The notes under the pieces are model-generated. The model had not been told where the DNA came from, searched no databases, and saw only the letters and a list, made by a program, of their open reading frames with translations. A DNA stretch of 64,000 nt, taken from assembly GCF_040361435.1 (NCBI RefSeq), contig NZ_APNL01000013.1:62001-126000 (forward strand). The letters run 5' to 3'. This document shows positions 42,332 through 51,654 of the stretch, piece by piece. The stretch's first letter is position 1. Every line of letters begins with the position of its first letter. The stretch is from Salinisphaera sp002433465. Lineage in GTDB: Bacteria; Pseudomonadota; Gammaproteobacteria; Nevskiales; Salinisphaeraceae. Both the position numbers and the translations under genes were made by a program.

Positions 42332-43420
42332 CTAGTCGCCGTCAGAAGCGCCGGCGCAATGGGCTTCGGCGTCGATTAGCCGACGCTTGCGCTCGATGCC
42401 CCAGCGGTACCCGGACAGGCCGCCGTCGCTGCGCACCACGCGATGGCAGGGAATGGCGAGCGCCAGCTTATTGGCCGCACAGGCGCCGGCGACCGCCCGT
42501 ACCGCGCGCGGCGAGCCGAGTCGGGCTGCGATCTCGGCATAGCTGGTCGTCTGGCCGGGCGGAATATGCATTAACGCCTGCCATACCCGCTGCTGAAACA
42601 CCGTGCCACGAATATCCAGGGGCAGCCGAGCGAGCTGGGACCCGGGCGCGGTGACGAACCCGACCACCTGCGCGACATAGCTAGCGAACATGCTGTCGTC
42701 ACCAATCAGCCGCGCCTGTCCAAAGCGCGCCTCGAGTTCGCTGAGCAGCTGTTCCGGCGTATCCCCGAGGCTGATGGCACAGATACCGCGTTCACTGCCG
42801 GCCACCAGCACGGTACCCAGACAGCATTCACCCAGCGCGAAGCGGATGACCTGATCCGGCGCACCGGCGCGGAATGCCCCCGGCGTCATGCCCAGCGCTG
42901 ACTGTGACTGGGCATGCAAATGCTCGGCGGACCCATAGCCGGCCGCGAGCGCGGAAGAGGTCACCGTTTCGCCGGCCGCCAGATGGGCGTGCAGACGTCG
43001 ACGGCGCTCGGCGTTCGCATAGGCGGCCGGGGTAACGCCGAGCTCACGTTTGAAAAGCCGCTGAAAATGAAACGGCGTCAGGCACACCGCCGCCGCGATC
43101 TCGTCTAGGCGCGGCGGGTCCTGACGCGCCGCGATATAGCGACAGGCCTTGATCACGCGTGCGTCAACGCTGTCGCTGCCCTGCACACGATCCGGCCGAC
43201 ACCGCTTGCAGGGCCGAAAACCGGCCGCGAGGGCCGCTGCCGAATCCTCGAAATAGCACACGTTCTCGCGGCGCGGCGTGCGCGATCGACAGCTTGGTCG
43301 ACAATAAATGCCGGTGGTACGTACGCCGTAGAGGAAAGCGCCATCGGCGGCGGCGTTGTTTGTGCTGACCGCCTGCCAGCGCCGGCTGTCCTGCATCACG
43401 CGATCATCCTGTTTCACCAT
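42332..43420 (-). CDS. ada: Ada: methylated-DNA repair protein and regulator
   Basis: A ~362-residue Ada protein. The N-terminal zinc domain (~1-90) has GIYCRPSCRSRTPRRENVCYF and PCKRCRPD, with the phosphotriester-acceptor Cys in YCRPSC. An AraC-type helix-turn-helix (~95-180: LDEIAAAVCLTPFHFQRLFKRELGVTPAAY) follows. The C-terminal methyltransferase has AIPCHRVVRSDGGLSGYRWG with the O6-methylguanine acceptor Cys. The start at MVKQDD has AGGAG three bases upstream; MQDSRRW nine codons on is an alternative. A longer frame upstream is not supported. It repairs alkylated DNA and activates its own expression. Confidence 0.93.
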   Translation of the reverse strand: MVKQDDRVMQDSRRWQAVSTNNAAADGAFLYGVRTTGIYCRPSCRSRTPRRENVCYFEDSAAALAAGFRPCKRCRPDRVQGSDSVDARVIKACRYIAARQDPPRLDEIAAAVCLTPFHFQRLFKRELGVTPAAYANAERRRRLHAHLAAGETVTSSALAAGYGSAEHLHAQSQSALGMTPGAFRAGAPDQVIRFALGECCLGTVLVAGSERGICAISLGDTPEQLLSELEARFGQARLIGDDSMFASYVAQVVGFVTAPGSQLARLPLDIRGTVFQQRVWQALMHIPPGQTTSYAEIAARLGSPRAVRAVAGACAANKLALAIPCHRVVRSDGGLSGYRWGIERKRRLIDAEAHCAGASDGD

Positions 43421-43686
43421 ACGCTCCTGGCTGGAATGAAGGTCGCACCACGGGCTACCCCGAAGCCTATCCAACAAAAGCGATCTGCGCCTGCAGATTC
43501 TTGCGGTGCGATTCGCCGCGTACGGCGGCGCCTGGCCGGCAGGAACAATCGGCGATACCCGTCTGCGCCTTAAGCTGCGTGCATCGGGGCCGATTAATGA
43601 AAGTTGAGGCCCGTGAAACGCTGCGGCAGCCCCTCTGCGAACTCTAACCGCGACTAAGCCGCTGCTTTCGCCCACATAAGTATCGA

Positions 43687-45525
43687 ATGATCGATTCGCG
43701 CCCCCAACTCGAGCACGAAAGCGAGCGCCTTGCCGCGCTCGATCGTACGCCGTGGTTTCAGGACGCCTACGAGCCGATGTTCGGGCAGATCACCGAACTG
43801 GCGCGCCAGCTTCTGGACACGACGAGCGCCAGCGTGACCATCGTCGGCGCACGCCACCAGTGGTTCAAATCGTCCACGCGCAACGCCGACTATCGCGTCG
43901 AACGCGAGCATTCGTTCTGTTCGTATACCATCGCCAGCGACGAGGCGTTTGTAGTCCACGATACGCTTAAGGATCCGCGTTTCGCCCACAACCCGTACGT
44001 TATCGGGTCGCCGTTCATCCGTTTCTATGCGGGCATACCGCTGACGTTCGAGGGCTACAACGTGGGCGCGCTTTGCGTGCTGGATAGCGCGCCACGACCG
44101 GATATCGGCGAACGCGAAATCAATCTGCTGCGGCAACTAGCCACGTTTCTGGAGCGCTGTCTGCCGGCGGCGAGCGACCCGAGCTATCGCGATCCCAGCA
44201 CCGGCATCTTCACGCGCCAGCGCATGCTGAGCGTGCTTGAACAGGAACTGGCCAAACCGCCGGCCGAAGGCAACCTGCAGATGCGCCTGATCGGTATCGC
44301 GGATATCACCGTGCCCAAGCAGATGCACGAACTGACGCTGGTCATGGGCCACGACCAGACCGAACGTTTCATCGTCGAATGCGTCGACCGCCTATCCAAC
44401 AAGATCGGCGCGCATCGCGCACTCTATCGTATCGGCCTGTATCGATTCGGTTTCTTGATGAAGGAGCAGCTCGGCATGGGCGTTCAGCGCCGGCTCGATG
44501 CGCTCGTTGCGGCGCTGCGTGAGCCCTTCGATTCGCGTGTGGGGTTGCTGCTTCGGCCCAGCGTGAAGCTCGGCGTCACGATGCTGCGCGAACACGACAG
44601 CGCCGGCGCGGAAGAACTGCTGCGCCAGGCCTCGGTGGCCGCCGACGATGCCTGGCAGCACTGTCGTTGCTGGACGTTCTACAAACCCGACAGCGACGTG
44701 TTGCGCCAGCGCAAGCTCCAGCTGCTCACCGAGCTGCCGGCCGCGCTGGCGTCGCAGGAACAGCTGTATCTGGTGTATCAGCCCCAGATCGACCTGCGCA
44801 CCCGCAGCTGTGTCGGTGTCGAAGCACTGCTACGCTGGCAACATCCGACGCTTGGCTTTGTGTCCCCGGTGGAACTCGTCGAAGCGGCCGAAAAGACCGC
44901 GCTCATTCAGCGCTTGACCGACTGGGTGCTCGACGCGGCCATGTCTCAATGCGCGCGCTGGCGCAACATGGGCCTTGATCTGCGCGTAGCCGTTAATCTG
45001 TCGGCTCACGATCTGGCCGACGACCATATCGTGGAACGGGTCGCCCAGCGTCTACGACGCCACGACTTGCCGGGCGAAAACCTGGAGTTGGAATTCACCG
45101 AAAGTACGCTCATCGACGATCTCGATGCCAGCCTGCCCAAATTGCGGCATCTGCACATGCTCGGTGTATCCACGGCAATCGACGACTTCGGAACCGGCTA
45201 CTGCAACCTGTCGTATCTGCAAAAGCTCAACGCCAGCCGGGTGAAGATCGATCGCCGTTTCGTACAGAACCTCGAATTCGACACGCGCGGGCAGACACTC
45301 ACGCGTGCGATCGTCAATCTCGCCCACGATCTGGGCTACGAGCTGGTTGCCGAGGGGATCGAAAACCGGACCACGCTGGCGATGATGTCGCAATGGGGCT
45401 GCGAGCAGGCCCAGGGCTTTCTGTTCAGCCGCCCGCTTGCCCCGGACGACCTCGCCACATGGATTGCCGATAACGGCGTCCAGCAGGTGCTTGCACGCCA
45501 GGTCGCCGATCACTGCGGCGAATAG
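43687..45525 (+). CDS. GAF - degenerate GGDEF - EAL phosphodiesterase
   Basis: A 612-residue cytoplasmic protein. A GAF domain (~25-165, with HSFCSYTIASDEAFVVHDTLKDPRF) is followed by a GGDEF-like domain (~175-345) in which the signature loop is replaced (YRIGLYRFGFLM), so cyclase activity is lost. The EAL domain (~360-600) is intact: VGVEALLRWQH, ELEFTESTLID, AIDDFGTGYCNLSYL, KIDRRFV and VAEGIEN. It should degrade c-di-GMP, perhaps with the dead GGDEF as a GTP sensor. The GAF with its early H/C residues is close to the type that senses small molecules. Confidence 0.92.
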   Translation: MIDSRPQLEHESERLAALDRTPWFQDAYEPMFGQITELARQLLDTTSASVTIVGARHQWFKSSTRNADYRVEREHSFCSYTIASDEAFVVHDTLKDPRFAHNPYVIGSPFIRFYAGIPLTFEGYNVGALCVLDSAPRPDIGEREINLLRQLATFLERCLPAASDPSYRDPSTGIFTRQRMLSVLEQELAKPPAEGNLQMRLIGIADITVPKQMHELTLVMGHDQTERFIVECVDRLSNKIGAHRALYRIGLYRFGFLMKEQLGMGVQRRLDALVAALREPFDSRVGLLLRPSVKLGVTMLREHDSAGAEELLRQASVAADDAWQHCRCWTFYKPDSDVLRQRKLQLLTELPAALASQEQLYLVYQPQIDLRTRSCVGVEALLRWQHPTLGFVSPVELVEAAEKTALIQRLTDWVLDAAMSQCARWRNMGLDLRVAVNLSAHDLADDHIVERVAQRLRRHDLPGENLELEFTESTLIDDLDASLPKLRHLHMLGVSTAIDDFGTGYCNLSYLQKLNASRVKIDRRFVQNLEFDTRGQTLTRAIVNLAHDLGYELVAEGIENRTTLAMMSQWGCEQAQGFLFSRPLAPDDLATWIADNGVQQVLARQVADHCGE

Positions 45526-45558
45526 CGCCGCGGCATCGCGGCCGATCAATCCTCGGCT

Positions 45559-46011
45559 TCAATCCGCCAGCGCCTCGCGACGGTGTTTTTCGATGATGCG
45601 GGCCAGCGCCGGCACCGCCGATCGCACCTCCGTGATCGCGCGGGCACGCATGCGCGCATAGGCCGAGCGTATTGGCCGGCTCCCGATACGTTCGGCCCGG
45701 CGATCGGCCACCTGCAGTACGGCTTCGGCCACGCGCTCATCGCGCGCTGCCAGATAGGCGCCAAAATCACTGCCATCGGTGGCCTTGAACTCGGCATGGC
45801 AAGGCTCGAGCTCGGCGAGGAACTGCGGCATGAGCTCGCGCACCGTGCGCTGCACGATCTCGGGCTTGATCTTTTTAACCATGCGCACCGCCGTGCGTAC
45901 GGTCATCCCCTTGCGATCGATTTCGGTTTCGACGAGCCGCTGGCCGTCGGCCACCAGGCCATCAAAATGCGGCTGTGCGAGCAGCATATCCGCGAGTGTG
46001 GGGTCGCTCAT
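45559..46011 (-). CDS. DUF6918-like protein
   Basis: A 150-residue helical, soluble protein starting at MSDPTLADMLLAQP; an upstream ATG adds 16 unlikely residues. VKKIKPEIVQRTVRELMPQFLAELEPCHAEF, FGAYLAARDERVAEAVLQVADRRAERIGSRPIRSAYARMR and ALARIIEKH match the pattern I know from DUF6918 proteins, which are mostly actinobacterial. Function is unknown. It is convergent with the EAL gene. Confidence 0.7.
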   Translation of the reverse strand: MSDPTLADMLLAQPHFDGLVADGQRLVETEIDRKGMTVRTAVRMVKKIKPEIVQRTVRELMPQFLAELEPCHAEFKATDGSDFGAYLAARDERVAEAVLQVADRRAERIGSRPIRSAYARMRARAITEVRSAVPALARIIEKHRREALAD

Positions 46012-46256
46012 ACGGGCATCCGTTGAAAATATAGGGCAAATATCGCGCACTCTAGTCAATGCATGACCGCCGGGCCAGCGCGGCCTGTCGTGCGGCTATT
46101 CGAACCGACCGTGCAACACGTGCGGCGGCCGCGCGGGTTGCGCCCAAAGTCCTGCCATACGGCGTTGCGCGGCTTGGCTGTGGAATAACCAGGGCCGGCG
46201 CCACGCGCGTTGTCCGGCACGATTTTGCGCAGCAACGCGGCGATTGGCATTAGCGT

Positions 46257-47189
46257 TTAGAAATCCAGCAAGGCTTTTTCGATGAGCTCGCGGCGCGGCT
46301 CGTACTGCGGCGGAAGCTTAAGCGAGCTGCCGAGCTCATGCGCCGGCTCGTCCACGGTGAATCCCGGCCCGTCGGTGGCAATCTCGAACAACACGCCGCC
46401 GGGCTCGCGAAAATAGACCGACTGAAAATACTGCCGATCGATCTGGGGCGTTGCATGCAGCCCGTGGCCGGCGAGCCGTTCACGCAGCTCGAGCTGGTGC
46501 GCCGTATCGCGGGCACGAAACGCCACATGATGAATACTGCCCACGCCCTCACGCGCCGAGGCAAACGCGGGGTCGATATGTAGATCCACCACCGAACCGG
46601 GCCCGTCGCCGTCCGCGGCCCGCAGGCGCAGGCGATCGCCTTCGTGCGCTATGCGCTGAAAACCCAGGACCTGTTCGAGCACGGCCGCGCTCGGTTCGAG
46701 CTCCGCGAGCGCGAGCGTAACCCCGTGAAAGCCGCGAATGGCGTATTCGTCTGCAACCGGCGCGCCGGCCCACGCCGGCATGCGAGCCGCCCAGTCGCAG
46801 GCCACCAGAGCCAGCCTGTTGCCGTGCGGGCCCTCGAAGCAGAGCGCCTGTTCGCCAAGGCGGCGTTCGCGACGCGTCTGGATACCGTGATCGGCCAGCC
46901 GCATCTGCCAGAAATCCATCGCATGGGCCGGCACGGCGAAGGCAATCTCGAGCGCCGCGCCCAGACCGGGCTGGCCTCGGGGTGCGCCGGCAAATGCGAA
47001 GAAGGTCAGCGCGCTTCCGGGACGGCCCAGCTCGTCGCCGTAGTACAGATGATAAGTGCCCGGGTCGTCGAAATTGACCGTCTTCTTGACCAGGCGCAGC
47101 CCAAGCACGTCGACGAAGAATTGCCGGTTTTCGGCCGGGTCGCCGCATATGGCGGTGATATGGTGCAAACCCTGAGTGGATGACGTCAT
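46257..47189 (-). CDS. Ring-cleaving dioxygenase, VOC (glyoxalase) family
   Basis: A 310-residue extradiol-type dioxygenase like MhqO/PcpA, built of two VOC halves. The N-terminal half begins GLHHITAICGDPAENRQFFVDVLGLRLVKKTVNFDDPGTYHLYYGD; the C-terminal half has FRHVAF-like SIHHVAFRARDT and an FREPGGVLFEIATDGPGFT end. The likely Fe(II) ligands are the His of LHHI and SIHHV and the Glu of LFEIA. The start is MTSSTQG; a longer frame upstream is not supported. These enzymes cleave hydroquinone-like rings; the real substrate is unknown. Confidence 0.88.
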   Translation of the reverse strand: MTSSTQGLHHITAICGDPAENRQFFVDVLGLRLVKKTVNFDDPGTYHLYYGDELGRPGSALTFFAFAGAPRGQPGLGAALEIAFAVPAHAMDFWQMRLADHGIQTRRERRLGEQALCFEGPHGNRLALVACDWAARMPAWAGAPVADEYAIRGFHGVTLALAELEPSAAVLEQVLGFQRIAHEGDRLRLRAADGDGPGSVVDLHIDPAFASAREGVGSIHHVAFRARDTAHQLELRERLAGHGLHATPQIDRQYFQSVYFREPGGVLFEIATDGPGFTVDEPAHELGSSLKLPPQYEPRRELIEKALLDF

Positions 47190-47308
47190 CGCAAAACCCT
47201 CGCCGCATCGCGGCATGGCAAAGTCTGTGCGGTGGATGTACGGGCGGCGTGATGATATTGCAACTCGCCGCGCGTCTGGGTCGTATTCTGTCCGGGTCGT
47301 TCTGTTAA

Positions 47309-47325
47309 GGAAGTTCTGCATAACC
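47309..47325. repeat. Solo MITE end
   Basis: TTAA followed by GGAAGTTCTGCATAACC: one mismatch to the end of the MITE copies at 1557 and 60160. No second end or element body is near it, so it is an IS or MITE remnant or a solo end. As with copy A, it lies 25 bases before the start of a gene. Confidence 0.7.
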
Positions 47326-47350
47326 TGCACTGTTACAGCCGGTTCGAATC

Positions 47351-47929
47351 ATGGCCAAGAATCCCAATCCCCAGGGCAAGGGCGGATCGCTGGTACTCAA
47401 CACCCTCGATGCGCATCGTGACCTGGCCGCTACGCTGCCGGCCAAGCCGGTGGATCAGGTCAGCGCCGAGCTATTTACGTCGCTGTTCGTGCTCGAGAGC
47501 CGCTTCCGTTTCAAGCCGGTACCTGGCCAGCGCTATTTTCTCTATCGGCGCGACGCATCCGGCTACTGGCTGAGTCTTACGCCGCCGCGCATGCTTGGCG
47601 AGGCGGTCGCCGGGCGTTTTATCGGCGACTGTATGCTCCAGGCCGACATGACCTGGACACTCGCGCTCAGCGACGAGGCCAGGAACGATACGGTCTTCCT
47701 GGACGAACTCGAGGCAAAGCGTCGCGACTTCGAGCAGCGGCTGCGATCGGCGACGCGAATCGAGGATGTGTTACCGATCTACGAACGCGGCTTCGATTTC
47801 TACCGGCGTGCGTCGGCGTTCGCGCTGGCCTATTCGCTATCCCATTCGATGAAACGCGCCGGCATCCACGGGCTGTCCTACGATCAAGCACGCGGCCTGC
47901 TTGGCAAGCCGGAGGACCCTAGCGGCTGA
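47351..47929 (+). CDS. DUF2452 family protein
   Basis: A 192-residue soluble protein with the DUF2452 opening NPNPQGKGGSLVLNTLDAHRDL and the conserved FLYRRDASGYWLSLTPPRMLGEAVAGRFIGDCMLQADMTWTL block; the C-terminus contains YERGFDFYRRASAFALAYSLSHSMKRAGIHGLSYDQARGLLG. Function is unknown. A MITE-end sequence lies just upstream and might carry promoter elements. Confidence 0.87.
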   Translation: MAKNPNPQGKGGSLVLNTLDAHRDLAATLPAKPVDQVSAELFTSLFVLESRFRFKPVPGQRYFLYRRDASGYWLSLTPPRMLGEAVAGRFIGDCMLQADMTWTLALSDEARNDTVFLDELEAKRRDFEQRLRSATRIEDVLPIYERGFDFYRRASAFALAYSLSHSMKRAGIHGLSYDQARGLLGKPEDPSG

Positions 47930-48020
47930 GCCGGCGGGATCGGCTCAGTCTCAACGGCGTTCGATAACGCAACGGCAACCGGCATGGGCGCGGAATCGGG
48001 CTGCCCGACCCCGGCATTGG

Positions 48021-49979
48021 CTACGCCCGTCTTCGCTGGCCTGCCTTGACGAGATAAAGAGCCCGGTCGGCGTACTCGACAAGCCCGGTGGCGTCTTGCG
48101 CGTTGGTGGGAAATATGGCCGTGCCCATGCTCGCGGAAATATCGAGTCGATGCTCGCCGAACGTGACCGGTTCGTTGATGACCTCGACGATACGCTTCGC
48201 CTGAGCTTCGGCATCCTCGTCGTGCGCCACATGCCATTCGATGATCGCGAACTCGTCGCCCCCGAGTCGGGCGACGATGTCCTCGCGGCGGGCGACCGTT
48301 TTCATGCGCTCGCCCACTTTCTTCAGCAACTCGTCGCCGGCGACGTGGCCATAGGTATCGTTGATCGGCTTGAAGCGGTCGAGATCCAGCATATGCAACG
48401 CGAACCGCTCGCCGCTACGGCGACAGTGGCTGATGCGATCGGACATGGCCTGTTCGAACGCATAGCGGTTGGCAAGGCCAGTCAACGGATCGAGATAGGC
48501 CAGTTCCTTGTGTCGCGCGGCCTGACGGTATTCGTCCAGCGCATCGCGCAGCTCTTCGGCTATTTCCAGCGTCGCCTCGCCCCAGCGCTTGGCACGGTAA
48601 CGCACGTTCTGTGCCCAGGCCTGGAAGGAACTGCGCGGGGTCAACGCCGGCGGCGGATCGGCATCGGGCGACGCCTGCTTGCCCGCCCAGGTAACCTTTT
48701 GAATCTGCTCCTTGCGTACCGCGAGCAGCTCGCATTTCGGACTGATATGCAGGTTTAGCACACCGGCCGCGTTGAAGCGCAGCGTATCGTGGTGGCGCAG
48801 CGGTTTTGGCAGTTCGTCAAAATGCGAACTGACACCGGGTTTGGTCTGAAGCAACCAGTCGTCGAGCGCGGCCAGGCCGTCTGCGTTCGGCAGCTCGCCC
48901 TGACAGTATTCCTCGCTGCCCCAGCGCAAGCGCACGCCATCGGCTTCGAGCATGTTCTGCAACCCGGCGAGCTGGCCCACCAGCAGCTGCTTGGGCTGCT
49001 CGGCGGCCGGATCGAGCGCCCGGCTCATCACCGCCAGCCGCTCGCGCAACACCGAACGCAGCGACTCGGTTTCAAGACGACAGATATTGGTCAGATGCAG
49101 GCAGGCCAGCCGTGCCATCTCCTCGAACGCCAGCCGTTCAACGCTGTTGAGCGCCTTGCCCGAGTAGTCGTGGCAGGTCACCAGTCCCCAGAGCTGACCT
49201 TCGACCAGCAGCGACACGCTGAAAGAACCGCGAATGCCCATATTGCGCAGATACTGGATGTGCACCGGATGTACGGCACGCAGCATGGCAAAGGTCAGAT
49301 CCAGCGGCTCGTGGATATCGGCCGCGGCATAAAGCTCGACGTTGGTGCTTTCCGTGTCAGCGATAATGCGCTGCCAGTTGAGCGTATACAGACGCCGTGC
49401 GTTTGCCGGAATATCGTGGGCAGGGAAGCGCAGCCCCAGAAACCCCTCCACGCCGGGCTTGCAGCACTGGTCTATGACCTCGCCGTCCCAGTCCTCGAGA
49501 AAACGATAGACCATGACGCGGTCGTAGCCGGTGCAGTCGGCAATGGTCGCGGTGAGCACGCCCGCCACGTCTTTGGGCGTGTAGGCGTGCGACAGACGAT
49601 TGATGAAGTCGATACGCGCCGCTTCGTCCCACCAGTCGGGCGCAGGGATAGCAGCCGGCTCGAACTCCAGCACGTAATACTCACCGCGACGATGGGCCAC
49701 GGCCGTGACCGGTGCGGCGAGTTCGATCTGGCCGATACGGTTGCTGCCTGCGCCTTCGGCCAGTCTTTCGAGTTCTGGCCAGGCCGCGCCGAACACCGCC
49801 GGCGCCGAACGACCGAGCACCGCATCCGGCGTATCGCCGAGCCATTCCGCAATATTAGCCGAACAGTAGTTCACCCGGCCGGTGTCGATATGCACCGCCA
49901 CGAGAGCACCCAGCGGCTGCAACGCGCCGATCAGATGCAGATCGCCCTCTTTACAGTCGGCGACCACCGAGGGGTTCAT
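48021..49979 (-). CDS. bphP: Bacteriophytochrome with GGDEF output
   Basis: A 652-residue red/far-red photoreceptor: PAS (~10-115), GAF (~125-300), PHY (~310-470), GGDEF (~490-650). The start overlaps the upstream stop as ATGA. Near the N-terminus Cys9 in VADCKEGDLHLIGALQPLGAL is at the biliverdin-attachment position of bacteriophytochromes. The GAF has RFPAHDIPANARRLY (PASDIP-like, with the Asp) and the His residues in HPVHIQYLRNMG and VTCHDYS. The output domain is a canonical ARLGGDEFAII cyclase. Light should therefore control c-di-GMP. Its chromophore partner, a heme oxygenase, is directly upstream. Confidence 0.93.
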   Translation of the reverse strand: MNPSVVADCKEGDLHLIGALQPLGALVAVHIDTGRVNYCSANIAEWLGDTPDAVLGRSAPAVFGAAWPELERLAEGAGSNRIGQIELAAPVTAVAHRRGEYYVLEFEPAAIPAPDWWDEAARIDFINRLSHAYTPKDVAGVLTATIADCTGYDRVMVYRFLEDWDGEVIDQCCKPGVEGFLGLRFPAHDIPANARRLYTLNWQRIIADTESTNVELYAAADIHEPLDLTFAMLRAVHPVHIQYLRNMGIRGSFSVSLLVEGQLWGLVTCHDYSGKALNSVERLAFEEMARLACLHLTNICRLETESLRSVLRERLAVMSRALDPAAEQPKQLLVGQLAGLQNMLEADGVRLRWGSEEYCQGELPNADGLAALDDWLLQTKPGVSSHFDELPKPLRHHDTLRFNAAGVLNLHISPKCELLAVRKEQIQKVTWAGKQASPDADPPPALTPRSSFQAWAQNVRYRAKRWGEATLEIAEELRDALDEYRQAARHKELAYLDPLTGLANRYAFEQAMSDRISHCRRSGERFALHMLDLDRFKPINDTYGHVAGDELLKKVGERMKTVARREDIVARLGGDEFAIIEWHVAHDEDAEAQAKRIVEVINEPVTFGEHRLDISASMGTAIFPTNAQDATGLVEYADRALYLVKAGQRRRA

Positions 49980-50596
49980 GCCGACCTCGGCAAACGTGGC
50001 TGCAACTCGCAAGAGAAAAGTTCGAAGGTCTGTCGCGCAGCGCGGGCAGCCGCCGCCGCCTCGTCACGCGAACCCAGGCAGCGCAACGCCGCGCATAAAC
50101 GCCGCCACTCGGCGGGCGATACGAACGAAGTGGACCAGAAACCCGGCCGCTGTGCGACCACCACCGCCGCGGGCGAACGCGCCAACGAGGCGGCAATGAC
50201 CCGATGTCCGAACTGGGCTCCGTCGATGACATATCGAACGCCAAGATAGGCTGCTACCCCATCCAACTTCGGCGCGTGGGCCGGCGCCTTCGCGGCGACA
50301 TCGCACCAGCGCTCCGTTTCAAGCTGCAGCAGAGGCGAACGTCGCCGGTAAGGGGCAACGGTACGGGGGCGCCAGCACTGACCCGCGGTCAGCTTACGGT
50401 CAAGCGCTGTATAGATGCGCGTCAGCGGGCGTAGTACGGCGCAATAGTCTCCGAGCGTGCAGTCGGGCGCGACCAGGCGCGCCATGGGCGTACCGTGCTC
50501 GACGAAAGCATGCAGGCGCTGGGTGCTTCGACGAACCAGACCGAGCGGGTCCGGATGCACCGTATCGCAGCAATCGAGGACGCTAGGAACCTGCAT
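49976..50596 (-). CDS. bphO: Biliverdin-producing heme oxygenase
   Basis: A 206-residue heme oxygenase-like protein. The proximal heme His is likely His29 in LVRRSTQRLHAFVEHG. RRRSPLLQLETE and YLGVRYVIDGAQFGHRVIAASL (with the Asp-Gly of the distal helix) are family features. It opens heme to biliverdin, which the coupled phytochrome binds. Its stop TGA overlaps the phytochrome ATG, which ties their translation. The AT-rich region before its start is a likely promoter. Confidence 0.9.
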   Translation of the reverse strand: MQVPSVLDCCDTVHPDPLGLVRRSTQRLHAFVEHGTPMARLVAPDCTLGDYCAVLRPLTRIYTALDRKLTAGQCWRPRTVAPYRRRSPLLQLETERWCDVAAKAPAHAPKLDGVAAYLGVRYVIDGAQFGHRVIAASLARSPAAVVVAQRPGFWSTSFVSPAEWRRLCAALRCLGSRDEAAAAARAARQTFELFSCELQPRLPRSA

Positions 50597-50724
50597 GACT
50601 TGGGGTACTCTTCAGTTCCACGATCCCGCATTGGAATAACGCGCGGAGATAAAACCGGCCAGGCTGACACAGCCAACGACCGACGGTGCAGAATTACCAG
50701 GATATAATATACCGCCGGACGTTT

Positions 50725-50753
50725 AATATACGTTCTGAAATAACTGCATACAA
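50725..50753 (-). promoter_or_regulatory. Candidate promoter of bphO-bphP
   Basis: On the minus strand TTGTAT, 17 bases, then TATATT, in the most AT-rich stretch (~50695-50765) of this part of the window. It lies about 130 bases upstream of the bphO start. A nearby GGATATAATATACC (50700-50713) may be an alternative. Only the composition and spacing support it. Confidence 0.35.
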
Positions 50754-50825
50754 TTTAATAGGTCGCAACATTACGGCTGGAGTGGCGACGGCTACGGTAC
50801 CGCCAGACAACCCGTCGTGTTCCGC

Positions 50826-51149
50826 CTAGCCTTGCCCGCCGGTAACGGCACCTTGGGCGTCGTTGCTGACACGCGCAGCGGGCAATTCTGCGTCTACCGC
50901 AGTATCGGCATGCGACCAGGTACCCACCGCCACGATCGCGCAACCGAGTGCAAGACAGGCCAGCGAAGCGTTGCGGCCTACCCGTGTATAGCTATGGCGT
51001 TCGTTGAACCAGCGCAGGGCAAACACCGCGCCGGCCACAACGCAGAGCGCCATCGGTACCCAAACCAGCGGCGAAGCCAAGGCGCCGTGCAGCATCTGTT
51101 GCAGATACTCCATGTCGGCCATGACCCTTGCCCATTGTGTGTCGGTCAT
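50826..51149 (-). CDS. Small membrane protein, function unknown
   Basis: A 107-residue protein with two transmembrane helices (~27-47: PLVWVPMALCVVAGAVFAL; ~60-78: ASLACLALGCAIVAVGTW) and a polar tail rich in Ala and Asp. I recognise no family. It ends before the AT-rich region upstream of bphO. Confidence 0.6.
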   Translation of the reverse strand: MTDTQWARVMADMEYLQQMLHGALASPLVWVPMALCVVAGAVFALRWFNERHSYTRVGRNASLACLALGCAIVAVGTWSHADTAVDAELPAARVSNDAQGAVTGGQG

Positions 51150-51354
51150 ACGGGTTCGAATCCACTATTTGAATGACGGTGAACTTATCGGCCGAAATCG
51201 TATTGGCTTGAAAACACGCAATCCGGCCTTGTGCCGGGGCATGCCGCCAAGCGCAGGCCGGCGTTGCCGAGTTCAAGACACCTCGGGCGCCGTTGTGCGA
51301 TAGGATCGGGCATGGCTTTGAACCGCTGGCCCGTTTTGCCGGCATTGACGACTC

Positions 51355-51627
51355 ATGAATCGCGAACGAACTCTCTGGCTTGCCCTCGGCGCGGGTACCG
51401 CGATTGCGGCCGGCATGCTCGCACGCCGCGGCGTGGCGTCGGCCTGGCGCCATACGCTCTCGGAAGAGCCGCCGGTCAATATCGAGGATCAGGATCCCGG
51501 CTGGCCGCGGATTCTGGCCTGGGCCGCCCTGAGCGGCTTCTGCGTGGCCTTTGCGAGGGTCGCCGGCCGCGGCGTCGCCAGTCGTGTATGGCAACGCCGA
51601 CTGGGACAGCGGCCGCCCGGTTACTGA
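51355..51627 (+). CDS. DUF4235 family membrane protein
   Basis: A 90-residue protein with two transmembrane helices and the DUF4235 layout: an N-terminal helix (WLALGAGTAIAAGML), RRGVASAWRHTLSEEPPVNIEDQDPGW in the loop, LAWAALSGFCVAFARVAGRGVASRVWQRRLGQRPP at the end. Function is unknown. Confidence 0.8.
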   Translation: MNRERTLWLALGAGTAIAAGMLARRGVASAWRHTLSEEPPVNIEDQDPGWPRILAWAALSGFCVAFARVAGRGVASRVWQRRLGQRPPGY

Positions 51628-51654
51628 AGCACCGCTTGGCCGCCTGACGGTCGT

